Made by a program: the position numbers and the translations under genes. From assembly GCF_000002235.5 (NCBI RefSeq), contig NW_022145606.1, positions 21,540,539 to 21,604,538 of the forward strand: DNA of 64,000 nucleotides. The letters are read 5' to 3'. Positions 1-11,505 of the stretch are shown piece after piece. Under the pieces are notes generated by a model, which was given only the letters and a program-made list of their open reading frames with translations, did not search any database and was not told the DNA's origin. Source of the DNA: Strongylocentrotus purpuratus. Taxonomy: Eukaryota > Echinodermata > Echinoidea > Camarodonta > Strongylocentrotidae. The first letter of the stretch is position 1. Every line of letters starts with the position of its first letter.

Positions 1-138
1 TAACTTCCACTGTTAGCTGGATTACAGGCGCTGGATTACATGTGGATAACATTTAGAGTTATCCAGGGCCCTGGTATAGAGTTGCGATCGATCCAAAAGA
101 TCAATAGCAAGTCCTCCAACCAATCACAAGTTTGCAGT

Positions 139-710
139 ATCCTGTCTCGTTTGTACAATTATCATAGTTGCGATAGATATCAATCGCAAATAAGTTGCGA
201 TTAATAATTATCAACTCTTCATAACAAAGGGCCCAGCTGTCTTTTAAACTGTTTTTTTTGTGTGTGTCTGTGTTTGTCTGCCTCTTTCTCTCTCTCTCTC
301 TCTCTTTCTATTTCTCTCATTCTTTCTCTTTCTCTTTTTTCCGTCGATTCATTAATTAATTTCAATGTTTAATTTTTTAAAGTTGAAAATACCTTCTTCT
401 ACAGAACAAGTAATTTTGTCGGAGTAAGTAATACAAACCTATTTACTATTTACTTTTTATTTATTCGGAGCGGGGATCATTCTTCAAAATAATGTCCTAA
501 AATATCGGACAAGCAAACAAGAGAAAAAGTTTCATTATTGTTTAAAGTCCAAACATATTTCAAAACAAAAACAAAAAGGAAGGTTCAAACTTTTGGGGAG
601 ATCTTAAATTGAAGAAAAGAAAATCTGTGAAAAGTGGGCTTTTAAGCTCAAATATAATTAGGTTGACTACTCCGGTGTCATGTATTTTTCATATACATGT
701 ACCACGTTTA

Positions 711-742
<32 letters not shown>

Positions 743-1755
743 GTTTTCTCTCTCTTCCACCTTTTCTCTCTTTCTCCCTTTTACTCCTCTATTCTTGAAC
801 CTATCTCTCTCTACATGTTTTGAGTAATTATCCTCATACCATTTGTAAAAAAAAAATAGTAGTAATAATTTCAACAACAACAATAATAATAATGATGATA
901 ATGATAATAATGATAATGCTTCTCATTATTATTATAATAACAATAATAACATAAAGGATAATTATATGATAATAATGAAAATGATAACCATGAAACTAAT
1001 AATAATTGTGTAGTAATAATAAAAGTAATGATAAAATAATAATTTGGTTCTAATCTGCCGGTTTAAGGCCATTATATTTTCATCTCTTAAAAAACAAAAA
1101 AGCTCAGATAGGCCTATATAATTTGAACATGACATTTTTAAAATCTAATTTTACTCCATATAATACTTTTAATAGCATCTTATTTTCAAAAACAATATGA
1201 GAATTGAGAGGTTCTAAGTTCAGACGAAATAATGATGAACCATTAGAGTATGCTGATAAAAGAAAAAACTGTCTCACACGAAAACAACATTCAAAATAGG
1301 TATGTCGTCATAATGTTGAAATAACCCGAAATTAAAAATAGGTATGTCGTCATAATGTTGAAATAAACCGAATGTGGAATAGTCATGCGCTCGAAGCACG
1401 ATATCTTATTCCTCCAATCAGCTCCAATGAGCCTATTCAAGCGCAAAGTATCATTATGAGCTATTTCATTTTCATGCCATGCACATCAAAACTAATTTCA
1501 AACTACGATCGACCAATTTTGAAATGTATCCAGGAAAGATATATAGTAAATCTTCAAAGCCGTAAAACCTAAATCCAATAGACTTTTAACTTTAAATCTT
1601 TCAGGGAAATAAGATTTAAAGTCTAAGGATAAACTTACTTTTATATTCAACGACTTTTGTCACTAAATACATTCCGCCTTTGATTTAAAATATAGATCCT
1701 TGTAACCTAAAAACAAATCCAAGAAATTAATAGAGTAGATAATGATATAATCTCC
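139..1755. repeat. Tandem segmental duplication, copy 1 (~1.6 kb unit)
   Basis: This segment reads almost base for base like 1756-2886 followed by 4238-4669. It carries CT-rich microsatellites (about 286-306 and 711-735), an AAT/GAT-rich stretch (870-1040) and a unique-looking 3' part (1279-1752). Inside it a 40 bp stretch with the core AGGTATGTCGTCATAATG is repeated in tandem (about 1293-1371), whereas copy 2 has it once. The short reading frames here translate CT repeats and are not genes. The first 138 bases of the window hold nothing recognisable. Confidence 0.85.
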
Positions 1756-4669
1756 TATCTCGTTTATACAATTATTATAGTTGCGATAGATACCAATCGC
1801 AAATAAGTTGCGATTAATAATTATCAACTCTTCATTAGAAAGGGCTCAGCTGTCTTTTAAACTGTTTTTTGTGTGTCTGTGTTTGTCTGCCTCTTTCTTT
1901 CTCTCTCTCTTTCTATTTCTCTCATTCTTTCTCTTTCTCTTTTTCCGTCGATTCATTAATTAATTTCAATGTTTAATTTTTTTAAGTTGAAAATACCTTC
2001 TTCTACAGAACAAGTAATTTTGTCGGAGTAAGTAGTACAAACCTATTTACTATTTACTTTTTATTTATTCGGAGCGGGGATCATTCTTCAAAATAATGTC
2101 CTAAAATATCGGACAAGCAAACAAGAGAAAAAGTTCTAACAGTTTCATTATTGTTTAAAGTCCAAACATATTTCAAAACAAAAACAAAAAGGAAGGTTCA
2201 AACTTTTGGAGAGATCTTAAATTGAAGAAAAGAAAATCTGTGAAAAGTGGGCTTTTAAGCTCAAATATAATTAGGTTGACTACTCCGGTGTCATGTATTT
2301 TTCATATACATGTACCACGTTTATCTCTCTCTCTCTCTCTTTCTCTCGTTTTCTCTCTCTTCCACCTTTTCTCTCTTTCTCCCTTTTACTCCTCTATTCT
2401 TGAACCTATCTCTCTCTACATGTTTTGAGTAATTATCCTCATACCATTTGTAAAAAAAAAAAATAGTAGTTAAAATTTCAACAACAACAATAATAATAAT
2501 GATGATAATGATAATAATGATAATGCTTCTCATTATTATTATAATAACAATAATAACATAAAGGATAATTATATGATAATAATGAAAATGATAACCATGA
2601 AACTAATAATAATTGTGTAGTAATAATAAAAGTAATGATAAAATAATAATTTGGTTCTAATCTGCCGGTTTAAGGCCATTATATTTTCATCTCTTAAAAA
2701 ACAAAAAAAAGCTCAGATAGGCCTATATAATTTGAACATGAAATTTTTAAAATCTAATTTTACTCCATATAATACTTTTAATAGCATCTTATTTTCAAAA
2801 ACAATATGAGAACTGAGAGGTTCTAAGCTTAGACGAAATAATGATGAACCATTAGAGTACGCTGATAAAAGAAAAAAACTGTTTTACATATGGAAACGTT
2901 GTATCATCCGCTCAATCTGACTTGCGTGCATAGAACAAAATAAGCATTTTTTCATGAAAAAGTGAAGATTTCTAAAATGTGCGTTTCTTTCAAGCATTGG
3001 GGCGCCCGGAAGTCACTCGGGTAACATTTCATAAAGTATAATATAAAAAGACCATATGCAAATTTTCTGTACTTTCGTCGGAAAAAATACATTTATCCAG
3101 CTCAATGTCGTCTCTTTTTGCGTTGAAGAATAACAAATAGCGAGTTACAATCACACTTTGGCCGCTCTCGCAAGCTCTCACTCGTTTCAATATGGTCAAG
3201 CGATTTTGGGGCAAGTGGTTAATGAAAATAATAATCGTTAGCTTTCTTCTGGTATTAAACTTGTTTTGATTGATTGTATAATTATGTCGGAATAAAGGAA
3301 ACAAAAAGGCCCGACCAATAACTTATCAGCGTCTGAATTGACCTTTTGACCTTGAATTCCCTGATGCAAGCGCACTAATGAGGTCATCTTCGCTAAATCG
3401 GTGTCTTTTATTGTAAAATGCAACACTTTCACAATGTTTATACATGTACACCTTTTTTAATTATTAGTCAGATATAATATATTTTTTCTGATATCACTGA
3501 AGTTTTGGGTTTTATTTAATGAGTAATTCTAAGATATGAGCCATTTTACTGTTTTAATTTACTGGATCGTACCATTAAAGTCGCAGGGTAGAAAGATGCA
3601 TTTCCAACCGCGCCAAATTTATTTTACGTTCCGACATTATGTTAAATGGGTTCGTGTTGTTACGAATCCACTGCTTTCTGCTCCAACAAACGTTCACATG
3701 CGGAGTCGTTTATCAATTCAATTATTCAAATTTATGGATGCTTCCTAGCTTCCCAGTTGTTTGTGTTGCTGTTGAAGCATTTTATTCACCTGCTATCATT
3801 CTTTGTACTCCAATTGCCAGAACGCAAATTTCATTTTGGTTTTATAGTGTCATCGGAGTCGTTTATCAATTATATGTATTCAAATTTATGAATGCTTCCT
3901 CCCCAGGTATTTGTGATGTTTAATGCATTTCATTCACCTGTTATTATTCTTTGTACTCCAATAGTTAGAATACAAAATGCATTTTGGTTTTATAGTTTAA
4001 TGCAATAAGTAAGTCAATAAAAGAGTATGTTCTGCACAATAAAAACAATGTGTGTCCCTATTGTACAATGTGATGTGTCCCCTCATTTTGTAATAGTTAA
4101 TTTACCCATTTACATAATGGAACTACCTGCCCCGATGAAGCCAGTGGCATGTGACCCCTGAGCACTCAACACCGTGTGGGAGTCGGTTTGTTGTCAAATT
4201 CTTTTATGAGACAAATACAAGCAAACGTTTCCATATGACGAAAACAAAATTAAAAATAGGTATGTCGTCATAATGTTGAAATAACCCGAATGTGGAATAG
4301 TCATGAGCTCGGCGCATGATATCTTATTCCTCCAATCAGCTCCAATGAGCCTATTCAAGCGCAAAGTATCATATGAGCTATTTCATTTTCATGCCATGCA
4401 CATCAAAACTAATTTCAAACTACGATCGACCGATTTTGAAATGTATCCAGGAAAGATATAAAGTAAATCTTCAAAGCCGTAAAACTTAAATCCAATAGAC
4501 TTTTAACTTTAAATCTTTCAGGGAAATAAGATTTTAAGTCTAAGGATAAACTTACTTTTATATTCATCGAGTTTTGTCACTAAATACATTCCGCCTTTGA
4601 TTTAAAATATAGATCCTTGTAACCTAAAATGAATCCCAGAAATTAATAGAGTAGATAATGATATAATCC
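1756..4669. repeat. Tandem segmental duplication, copy 2, interrupted
   Basis: This is the second copy of the ~1.6 kb unit. Its left part (1756-2886) matches 139-1270 and its right part (4238-4669) matches 1279-1755. The two parts are contiguous in copy 1 but separated here by 1,351 bp, so copy 1 shows the uninterrupted site. The right edge lies about 30 bp from the splice donor of the ZIP-like exon at 4703-5035. Confidence 0.85.
2887..4237. mobile_element. Non-autonomous element with ~15 bp terminal inverted repeats
   Basis: The insertion starts CATATGGAAACGTT (2887-2900) and ends AAACGTTTCCATATG (4223-4237), a near-perfect inverted pair. It lies exactly at the break in copy 2 of the flanking duplication. 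No transposase-like reading frame is visible, which suggests a non-autonomous DNA element. A diverged ~150 bp tandem duplication lies inside (about 3700-3849 and 3855-3995; both contain CGGAGTCGTTTATCAATT and end CATTTTGGTTTTATAGT). The target duplication is unclear because the inverted repeat ends are themselves palindromic; superfamily is not assigned. Confidence 0.7.
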
Positions 4670-4702
4670 TTTGTATTTAAAAACGAAATTGACTTAACTA
4701 AC

Positions 4703-5035
4703 CTTTGAGCAGTTATTGACGCGGTTTTCACAGCCAACCCTTGAAAAGAGAGTCGAGACCAAAATGGCGACTTGTGTGGAAGTGAAGTTCTGGTCGTGGT
4801 TTTCCTCAAAATCTCCCAAAACTCGTTGCGCAGTTATTTCCTGATCCAAGAGAAAATTTCCAACAACTGCAAAATATTCCTCTTCCGAGTCTCCATCGTG
4901 GTCATGGTCATGGTCGTGGTCGTGGTCCTGTCTTCGATGTCGACGAAGCACCTCTTCCGAAGAAGACAGCGAAAGCGATTGGAGGAAAAGTAGAGCGAGT
5001 ATGCCCACGACACTAAAACGAGTTGACGACGCCAT
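4703..5035 (-). CDS. First coding exon of a ZIP4/ZIP12-like (SLC39) membrane protein (partial)
   Basis: This exon encodes 111 residues from ATG (5035-5033) to a consensus donor, CAAAG|GTTAGT, at 4703/4702. Residues 1-26 form a hydrophobic signal peptide (core VVGILALLFLQSLSL). Next come a basic RRHRR stretch and a His-Asp repeat at residues 37-47, a plausible metal-binding run encoded by a CATGAC-type microsatellite. Residues 53-111 look helical, carry sequons at N83 and N108, and end LFSRVGCENRVNNCSK with Cys102 and Cys109. A cysteine-bearing helix of this kind resembles the start of the ectodomain of ZIP4/ZIP12 zinc importers, as recalled and not aligned. An upstream in-frame Met would add 19 residues but would precede the signal peptide, so the second Met was chosen. 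Later exons would lie below position 4700, where only repeats are seen, so they must be beyond the window edge. A different secreted or membrane protein remains possible. Confidence 0.5.
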
Positions 5036-7433
5036 TGCTGTTCTTTGCTGTGGTTCGTTCAAAGTCTCCTGTGTAAGTGCGCCGGTGTGCAAAAGCTACA
5101 TGCGATAGTACTGTGTGCAACGCCAAAGTGAGTTACTGCGGGGATACTGAATATACCTTCGTCATTGCACGCCCCACCGATCTTGGGTAGATAGGCCCAT
5201 TGTTCCTCTATTGTTCATCTTCCCGTCTATTCAAAGTCTATTCGAGTGACAATTCTTGCGTACACTGTCCTGCTTCACACAAAAGTGCAAACGCGTATTA
5301 TACGTTGTTGAACTGAACTGGTTCATTGATCAACAAAAAAAGGTATATTCAAAGATGCCTGGCATCTATTAGAGCAGCCCGAACCCTTTCACAGTCCAAA
5401 TGGGGATTAGAAGGAATCACAGTAGGCCTACACAGGGATAATCCGTAGTAGTTGGATATGAGAAGGAAAGTTTTGCAGCGACACTCTGCACAGGGCACAA
5501 AAAGCACCCTACCAATAACAAAATACATCTAGTTAAAGGGATCCGGTAATCTTGACTTACATCCTTTAAAACAATCCTGGATTTAGCTCATGCTGCAATG
5601 ATAATTATAAACCTTTAGGTCAGTCAGGAACCGAATGACTTTTACAAGCCGATCGCCTGTCTCATTATCAAGATATTTATGAATGAAAATCGAAATCAAT
5701 TTTTTGCGTTTGCCAAACGGTTTTCATAACACTACAATCTTTTGGGGAAAACGAGTATGGTAAAACCGGTCACTCAAAGGTTTTTACTTTTTTGAGGCAC
5801 TTCTTGATCAATTTGAAGCACAATTTCTTTTAGAGCTTCAATATAACACCATATCACAGACCAATGGTGTCGATTTGTATCCATGGTTGGGGGAGGGGGC
5901 GGGGGGGGGGGGTGATAGGTGTCAACATATTTTCGGCAATGGATCAAAGCAACCAAGAGGTAGAAGCGTGTGGCAGGTTGCACCCTTCCTTTCCAAGTTA
6001 TTAACTTTTTCAAGTCACCCTCAATAAAGATAACATTTTAGAGAATATAAGAGTGGTAATAAAATGAATAACATGCTAAATGTTAGTCCAGACTCTTCCC
6101 TGCAGTGTAGGCCTCAAGCTACCAGACTGGTATCATCTATTTTTAACGAAATTTAGACATTACCCAAAAAAATCCAACGGTGAGGGATATCAACTTGTGA
6201 AAGTATTATGTTTCCAGTGGGCACATGCATTAATAAGCAACCAGGAAAGGTTCATGTAGACAGAAAATTCTTTATTTCCTGGTGATAGAAACATACATTT
6301 TATGAATATTGATGTCTCCAAACAACATTCATCGTGAAAAACCCATTCCAATATTCTGTGTTAGGAGATCTCAAAAAAACATAGTTCTCATTAGTAAATG
6401 AAAAACATATTGATTTTGGTTCTTCATTTGACTCTCTTCCTTCTTTAATTAAACCAACTGAATCCTCTCTGCGGGAATCTCAATTCAATGAAACAGAATA
6501 TCACTGATGCAAAATTTGTTTCTTAAATGACAGAAAATGTCCACTCCTGATCTTATACAAACTGTACTCTGTTTCTTAAAAACATAATATAAAACTTACG
6601 TTCCAACTACCAAACAACAAACTTCCATTATCTCCTTCTTCACCCAGATATACTTATCATACCAGATACGCTCTAAAATATAAGCATAATATTCCCCTAA
6701 AGCCCTGACCAGAGCACTATTCTTTTCTTCAAAAACTATAACCATCTTAGAAGGTGAATTATTATTGGAAGGGTGTTATAAACAAAACTTCAAACTTAAT
6801 AACATTCTAACCTTCAAAAACACCTTAACTATATTATGCCTGTTACGTTTGAATACAATACATAATTATAGGCCTACATCAGCTTTTCAATGAAACAAAA
6901 ATAAGTTGTGACATAATAATCTTTCTCCAAAATATCGAACTGGAGTATTCTGTTGTATTGCTTGTTTATGTACATACAAAGAGCTTATTTTCAAGAGGCA
7001 CTAGATCCATGTGTGTAACTTAAAAAAGAACTCTTTGTTTACCCGATTTTGTTCAGGTGTTTATGGAAAGTTGTTATTAAAAGATGCATGTGTTCATAAT
7101 TTCTCTCGTAATTTAGGTTAACGATTTTGTTCAAGGTAAATAGAGGAAAATGTATATCATTATCTCCATTTGCTATCAAAAGACTTTGCCTCGTTCGGAA
7201 AAAATAGCTCTTCAAATGTTTTACATGTAGAGATATAAATAAACAAAGAAATGGATGAAATCAATAAAACAAAATAGATACTGAGTATAAGTCAGGGAAC
7301 ATACTGTAAGTTTCTTCTCCTACATGCTGCCATTTGGACAAAACCGTCTTTCTCTTGTCTTTCTTCCTTTTCTCTTCCCCCTTCCTTTGTTTCTTCTGTC
7401 CGTTTCTTCCCATTTTCCCTTTTTCCTAGGTAG
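5036..7433. other. Non-coding region with candidate promoter of the ZIP-like gene
   Basis: No convincing coding sequence is seen on either strand. The first 100-200 bases should hold the 5' untranslated region and promoter of the minus-strand exon at 4703-5035, but no core promoter motif stands out. A G-run lies at about 5887-5911, and its complement gives a meaningless proline-rich frame. The rest is AT-rich sequence with no recognisable repeat. Confidence 0.4.
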
Positions 7434-7572
7434 CAAGCCCATATGGGGCCCATATGGGGATGATCTGGGTCACTTGTGGCATCTGGGCTAAATGGAACCC
7501 GCATCCCATATGGGGCCAATGTTTAGTAACCCATTATGGAATCTATCTGGGCCAGCCCTTATGGGTCCCAGG
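7434..7572. repeat. CCCATATGGG-type degenerate minisatellite, left part
   Basis: Degenerate copies of CCCATATGGG and TGGGCC-type words recur every 10-25 bases. The same repeat resumes at 9175, and the LINE fragment 7580-9167 separates the two parts. Its translations (Met-Gly-Pro-Ile-Trp-like) are repeat artefacts. Confidence 0.75.
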
Positions 7573-7579
7573 TGGGAAT

Positions 7580-9167
7580 TGTTTGTTTGTTTTATTTATT
7601 TATCCACGGTTAAAAACACCTGCTATCAGCCACAAGGCTATTTTTCAGCAAGTCCGTTAAAAACATTCACACAATATACATAAACAAAACAAATATAATT
7701 CATAATACAAATTAAAATAACAAGAATACACATGTGGAAATAACAACAAAAATACAAATGTCTAAATAAATAAATAAATAAATAAATTCTTAATAACAAA
7801 AATACAAATGTGTAAATAACTCTTAATAACAATCAGAAATTTGAGGAGAAATACAATTTAGTGAAGTCACAAGCTCCTTATCACAAAACAAATCATCAGG
7901 TGTAGATTGAGTGAACGATCGAGAGAGCGAGGAAGAGGGGGAAAGAGAGAGAGAAAGAGAGAGGGGGAGAGAGACATAGATAAAGATAGACAATAACAAT
8001 TAGAACGTAGGGGGGAAAACACCATCGATCGCCTTTATAAAGTTTGAAAGCCGGGTTTCTTTTCTGATGCACTGGGGTAGGTGATTGAATAGCCGAGATG
8101 CGATATAAAGAGTGCTGTTTCTTAGAAAAATTAGTGTTTGGTTAAGGTATCTTAATAGTACATTCCCTGTTTCTAAGGTTATAATTACTTTCTTTCAAAA
8201 TGACTTTAGTAGAGAGAATATCTGGTACTTCATTGTTAAGTATTCTGTACATCAGAATAACCAGGTCCTTCTTAACTTTAACATTGAGACAATCAAGTTT
8301 TAATCTATTGTAAAGTTCATGTCTGCTGAAGCGAGAATCCACCCAAAGTACTATTCTTAATGCTCTGTTTTGTATTATCTGAAGCTTCTTTATGTGCCCA
8401 GATTCGGGTTTCATCCAAATCGTACTACAATAATCAAAACGAGATCGGATCATCGTATTATATAATAGCAGAGCAGTCCGTTGATCAATAAATGGTCTAG
8501 CTCTTCGTAAGACAAAAAAGTTCCGTAGTATTGTTGATTTCGCCCTTTCAATTTGTGGTGTCCATGACAAATCTGTATCAAGTATAACACCGAGATATTT
8601 ACATTGATCGACTCTCTCTAGGGGACAATTGTCAATACAGACATTAATGTTCTCAAAATCTTTACGTTTACATTTTGTTCCTATGACCATAAACTTACAT
8701 TTCATTGCATTTAGCATAAGTTGATTATGCAATAACCAATCATGAATAACACCTAAATCTTCATTGATTATACACTGAAGACTATTTGGATCTCTAAATG
8801 CGTAGTATAAACATGTGTCATCAGCAAACATTGATACAGTGCAATGCTTGACAACAAGCGGTAAATCATTCATGTATAATATGAATAACAGTGGCCCCAA
8901 TATACTTCCCTGTGGGACGCCACAAAATACTTGGTTTGCTTTTGACCCGTTACCGTTAATAATAGTAATGTGTTTTCTCAAAGAAAAATAATCTCGAAAC
9001 CAACATAAAGATTCAATGCTGAAACCATATATCTTCATTTTTTGTAAAAGAATATCATGTGACACCATGTCAAAAGCTTTTTCAAGATCCAACGTTACCA
9101 ATCCAATGACATGACCTGTATCTATCGCTGTATTCACATTTTCTGTTAGATTCAATAAAGCTAACTC
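7580..9167 (-). mobile_element. 5'-truncated non-LTR retrotransposon (CR1/L2/Jockey-like)
   Basis: On the minus strand the element enters within the reverse transcriptase domain at about 9167 and ends in an A-rich tail built of ATAAATAA and AAACAAAC near 7580-7605. The heptamer TGGGAAT flanks it on both sides (7573-7579 and 9168-9174), a likely target-site duplication. Removing the insert rejoins the CCCATATGGG repeat. 5' truncation, an A-rich tail and a short duplication are the normal signature of target-primed reverse transcription. The clade is not settled: CR1, L2 and Daphne-like elements all fit. Confidence 0.85.
8142..9167 (-). pseudogene. Reverse transcriptase fragment of the LINE
   Basis: An open frame of about 340 residues lies within the element. 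It shows the palm motifs LDLEKAFD, GVPQGSILGPLLF and FADDT in the right order, followed by the LINE thumb-like pattern SRFDYCSTIW and LQIIQNRALRI. The N-terminal half of ORF2 (endonuclease, fingers) is absent, so it cannot encode a full element. Residues that continue the frame beyond 9167 come from the neighbouring minisatellite. The frame is otherwise unbroken, suggesting a fairly recent insertion. Confidence 0.85.
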
Positions 9168-9174
9168 TGGGAAT

Positions 9175-9480
9175 GAGCTGGGCGTACACATTATGGGTAG
9201 AATATGAATATGCCCATATGGGTAACACATGGGGAAAATCTGGGTCAACCCACATGGGATATATCTGTGTTAACCAATATGGGTACCAGATGGGATTAAG
9301 CTGGGCATACCCATTTGGGCCCAGTTTGGTATGGGTCCCATCTGGGTCCCATCTGTCTTATATGGGTTTACCCATATGGGTCCCATATGCTTCTTGGGTG
9401 CATTTGCCTTAGGGCCCTAGATGGTTTTCCATATGCGGCCCATGTTTCAGAGAATATGGGACCCATGTGGGTTTGCTACC
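9175..9480. repeat. CCCATATGGG-type degenerate minisatellite, right part
   Basis: This continues the repeat at 7434-7572, with words such as CCCATATGGG, CCCATCTGGG and GAGCTGGGC. It gives long but meaningless frames rich in Trp, Gly and Met on the plus strand. From 9480 to 9636 lies CT-rich and GC-box-like sequence with no gene. Confidence 0.75.
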
Positions 9481-10794
9481 TGGGTTATTATCCTCTCTGT
9501 CTCTCATTATCTCTCTCTCCCACTCTCAACTTCTTTTTTGCACTTTTGCGCTTCGCGCTTAACATTTAGCTCGTTGCTTTTTAACGCTGCGGCTTTGCAT
9601 TTGGCGCACTGCATTTCTATGATGCTATTGAGGGAATTTTATTTTTATTTATTTATTTCTAATCTTTTGTCAGGGTAGCTCATTCACCAACAAGTAGTGG
9701 TCTTCCATGGGGCCCTGAATGAACATATTTACATCGGTTATATACAGAACAGTTACAAAAATAATACTCGTTTGCAAAATAAACATATATCATTAACCTA
9801 GTAAACTGTAATGTCAATAGGAAAATATTAATTAAGTCGCAGTTATGTGAATAAGTCATGTTAATATTACAGAACATGCACGTAATGTATGTTCGGCTGT
9901 GCCATTCACAAATTATAACTTTGTTTAAACAATCTCTTAAATGAATTGACAGAGGAAGCCGTTCTCAACGAATTATCTAGCTTATTCCATTCAAATATGG
10001 AAGAAACAATTGGGGGCTACACTAACAACAATCAGTGTGAAATCTAGGTATACGTAAACATCCACTGTCTATTTGCCTTGTATGATGCTCATGCACATCA
10101 TTAGGATTGATTAAGCCTACCTGAAGGTAAGAAGGTGCTAAGTTATGAACGCATTTATATATCATCATAACGCGACTTAACTCAAACCGCTTGTCTAGTG
10201 TCATCCATTTCAGACTTGTGAACAAATCAGCCGACGGTGTGTCATATGTCTTGTTCAATATTATTCTTGCGGCCCTCTTTTGAATTTTTTGCAGCTTAGT
10301 TGTATGAGATTGAAATCTGTTCGACCATACAACAGAGCAGTAATCTAATCGTGGCAACACTAGACTGTTATAAAGTAACTTTAAGGATTTGTGAGGCAAA
10401 AAACTTTTTGCTCTCTTTATCATGCTAATGTTTTTCTGGGTAAGTTTACTTACGTTTTCGATTTGTTTAGACCATTTGAATTCTTCATCTATCAAAAGTC
10501 CTAAGCATTTGGTGAATTGAACTCTTTTGATCAAATCGCCGTTTAATGAAATGGTAAAAGATTCAATTTTCTTGAGATTAGCAGGAGAGCCTATTAACAT
10601 GACACAAGTTTTTTCAGTGTTAAGAACAAGACGATTTTCCTAAATCCATGCCATGACTCTGTTAAATGCAACAGTTAACTTTCTTCCACAACAGTTGCAT
10701 CATTTGCACTGACGGTAAGTGTCGTATCGTCAGCATACATATCTATGACACCTTCAGGAGTACATTTAGGTAGACTATTAACATATATTAGATA

Positions 10795-11505
10795 GCTTAG
10801 ACAGATACCGAGATGTGATTGGTCCAGAGCTCGTCACGTGATATCAATTGTGAGGATCCAAATTGTTATATTTTCCTGGCCGGTCACTTTTCGGTGTTAT
10901 ATTAACCAGCTGGTGAAATGAATATATTTTTAATCAATGCATGTCGCCCTCTTGAGGACTGTATGTCACCAATTACACACATTACACCATTACCGAGGGT
11001 CATTTAATTTTTTCAATATTTTTTTTTCATGAATTTTTTTTTCCCTTGAAATTATTTTTTCCACATTTTCTTTTTTTCCCAAAAAAGGCTTTTTTGGGTA
11101 ATTTTTTTTTTTTTTCCCGAAAAATGCTTTTTTGGGTAAGAATTTTTTTTTTCAATTTTTTTTTTTCCCCCAAATTTTTTTTATAATTTTTTTTTTTTCT
11201 TTCTTGAACTATCTCGACAGATTATTTTTCTGTAATTTCCGAAAAAAAAGGGGAATTTTTTTTTTCGGGCAAACAATTTTTGGACCCCCCCCCCCCCACA
11301 AAAAAAAGGGCTATCTAATATAACAGTTATTGACTGGCAGGGGGTATATAACATTCTTTGGACCTGAAGGGAGTTATATTTCCCCTCGTGACAATATTTT
11401 CCCTCAGCGCTGCGCGCTTCGGGAAAATATAACCACTTGGGAAATATAACTCCCTTCAGCGGTCCAAATAATGTTATATTACACCCCCTGCCAGTCAATA
11501 ACTGT
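10795..11505. mobile_element. Insertion inside the LINE palm domain
   Basis: LINE coding sequence stops at 10794 and resumes at 11506, with ATA (10792-10794 and 11506-11508) as a possible 3 bp target duplication. The insert has a unique left part, a T-rich middle (about 11000-11300) with repeated CTTTTTTGGGTAA blocks, a C-run at 11285-11297, and a terminal palindrome (11323-11505). The 13-mer TATATTAGATAGC at the left junction (10784-10796) recurs inverted at 11310-11322. No coding capacity is seen. Confidence 0.65.
11323..11505. mobile_element. 183 bp foldback (MITE-like) palindrome
   Basis: The ends ACAGTTATTGACTGGCAG and CTGCCAGTCAATAACTGT are perfect inverted copies, and pairing continues inward through GAAGGGAGTTATATTTCCC and GGGAAATATAACTCCCTTC almost to the centre at GCGCTGCGCGC. 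It would fold into a nearly complete hairpin. No protein is encoded. It may be an independent MITE nested in, or forming the end of, the 711 bp insertion. Confidence 0.75.

Noticed and set aside
609..2533. Open frames rich in Ser-Leu or Arg-Glu
   Set aside because: They are translations of CT/GA microsatellites within a duplicated non-coding segment.
3029..3923. Short open frames inside the 1.35 kb insertion
   Set aside because: They overlap each other in several frames and show no transposase motif.
9173..9569. Open frames rich in Trp, Gly and Met on the plus strand
   Set aside because: They translate the CCCATATGGG minisatellite; no coding signature.
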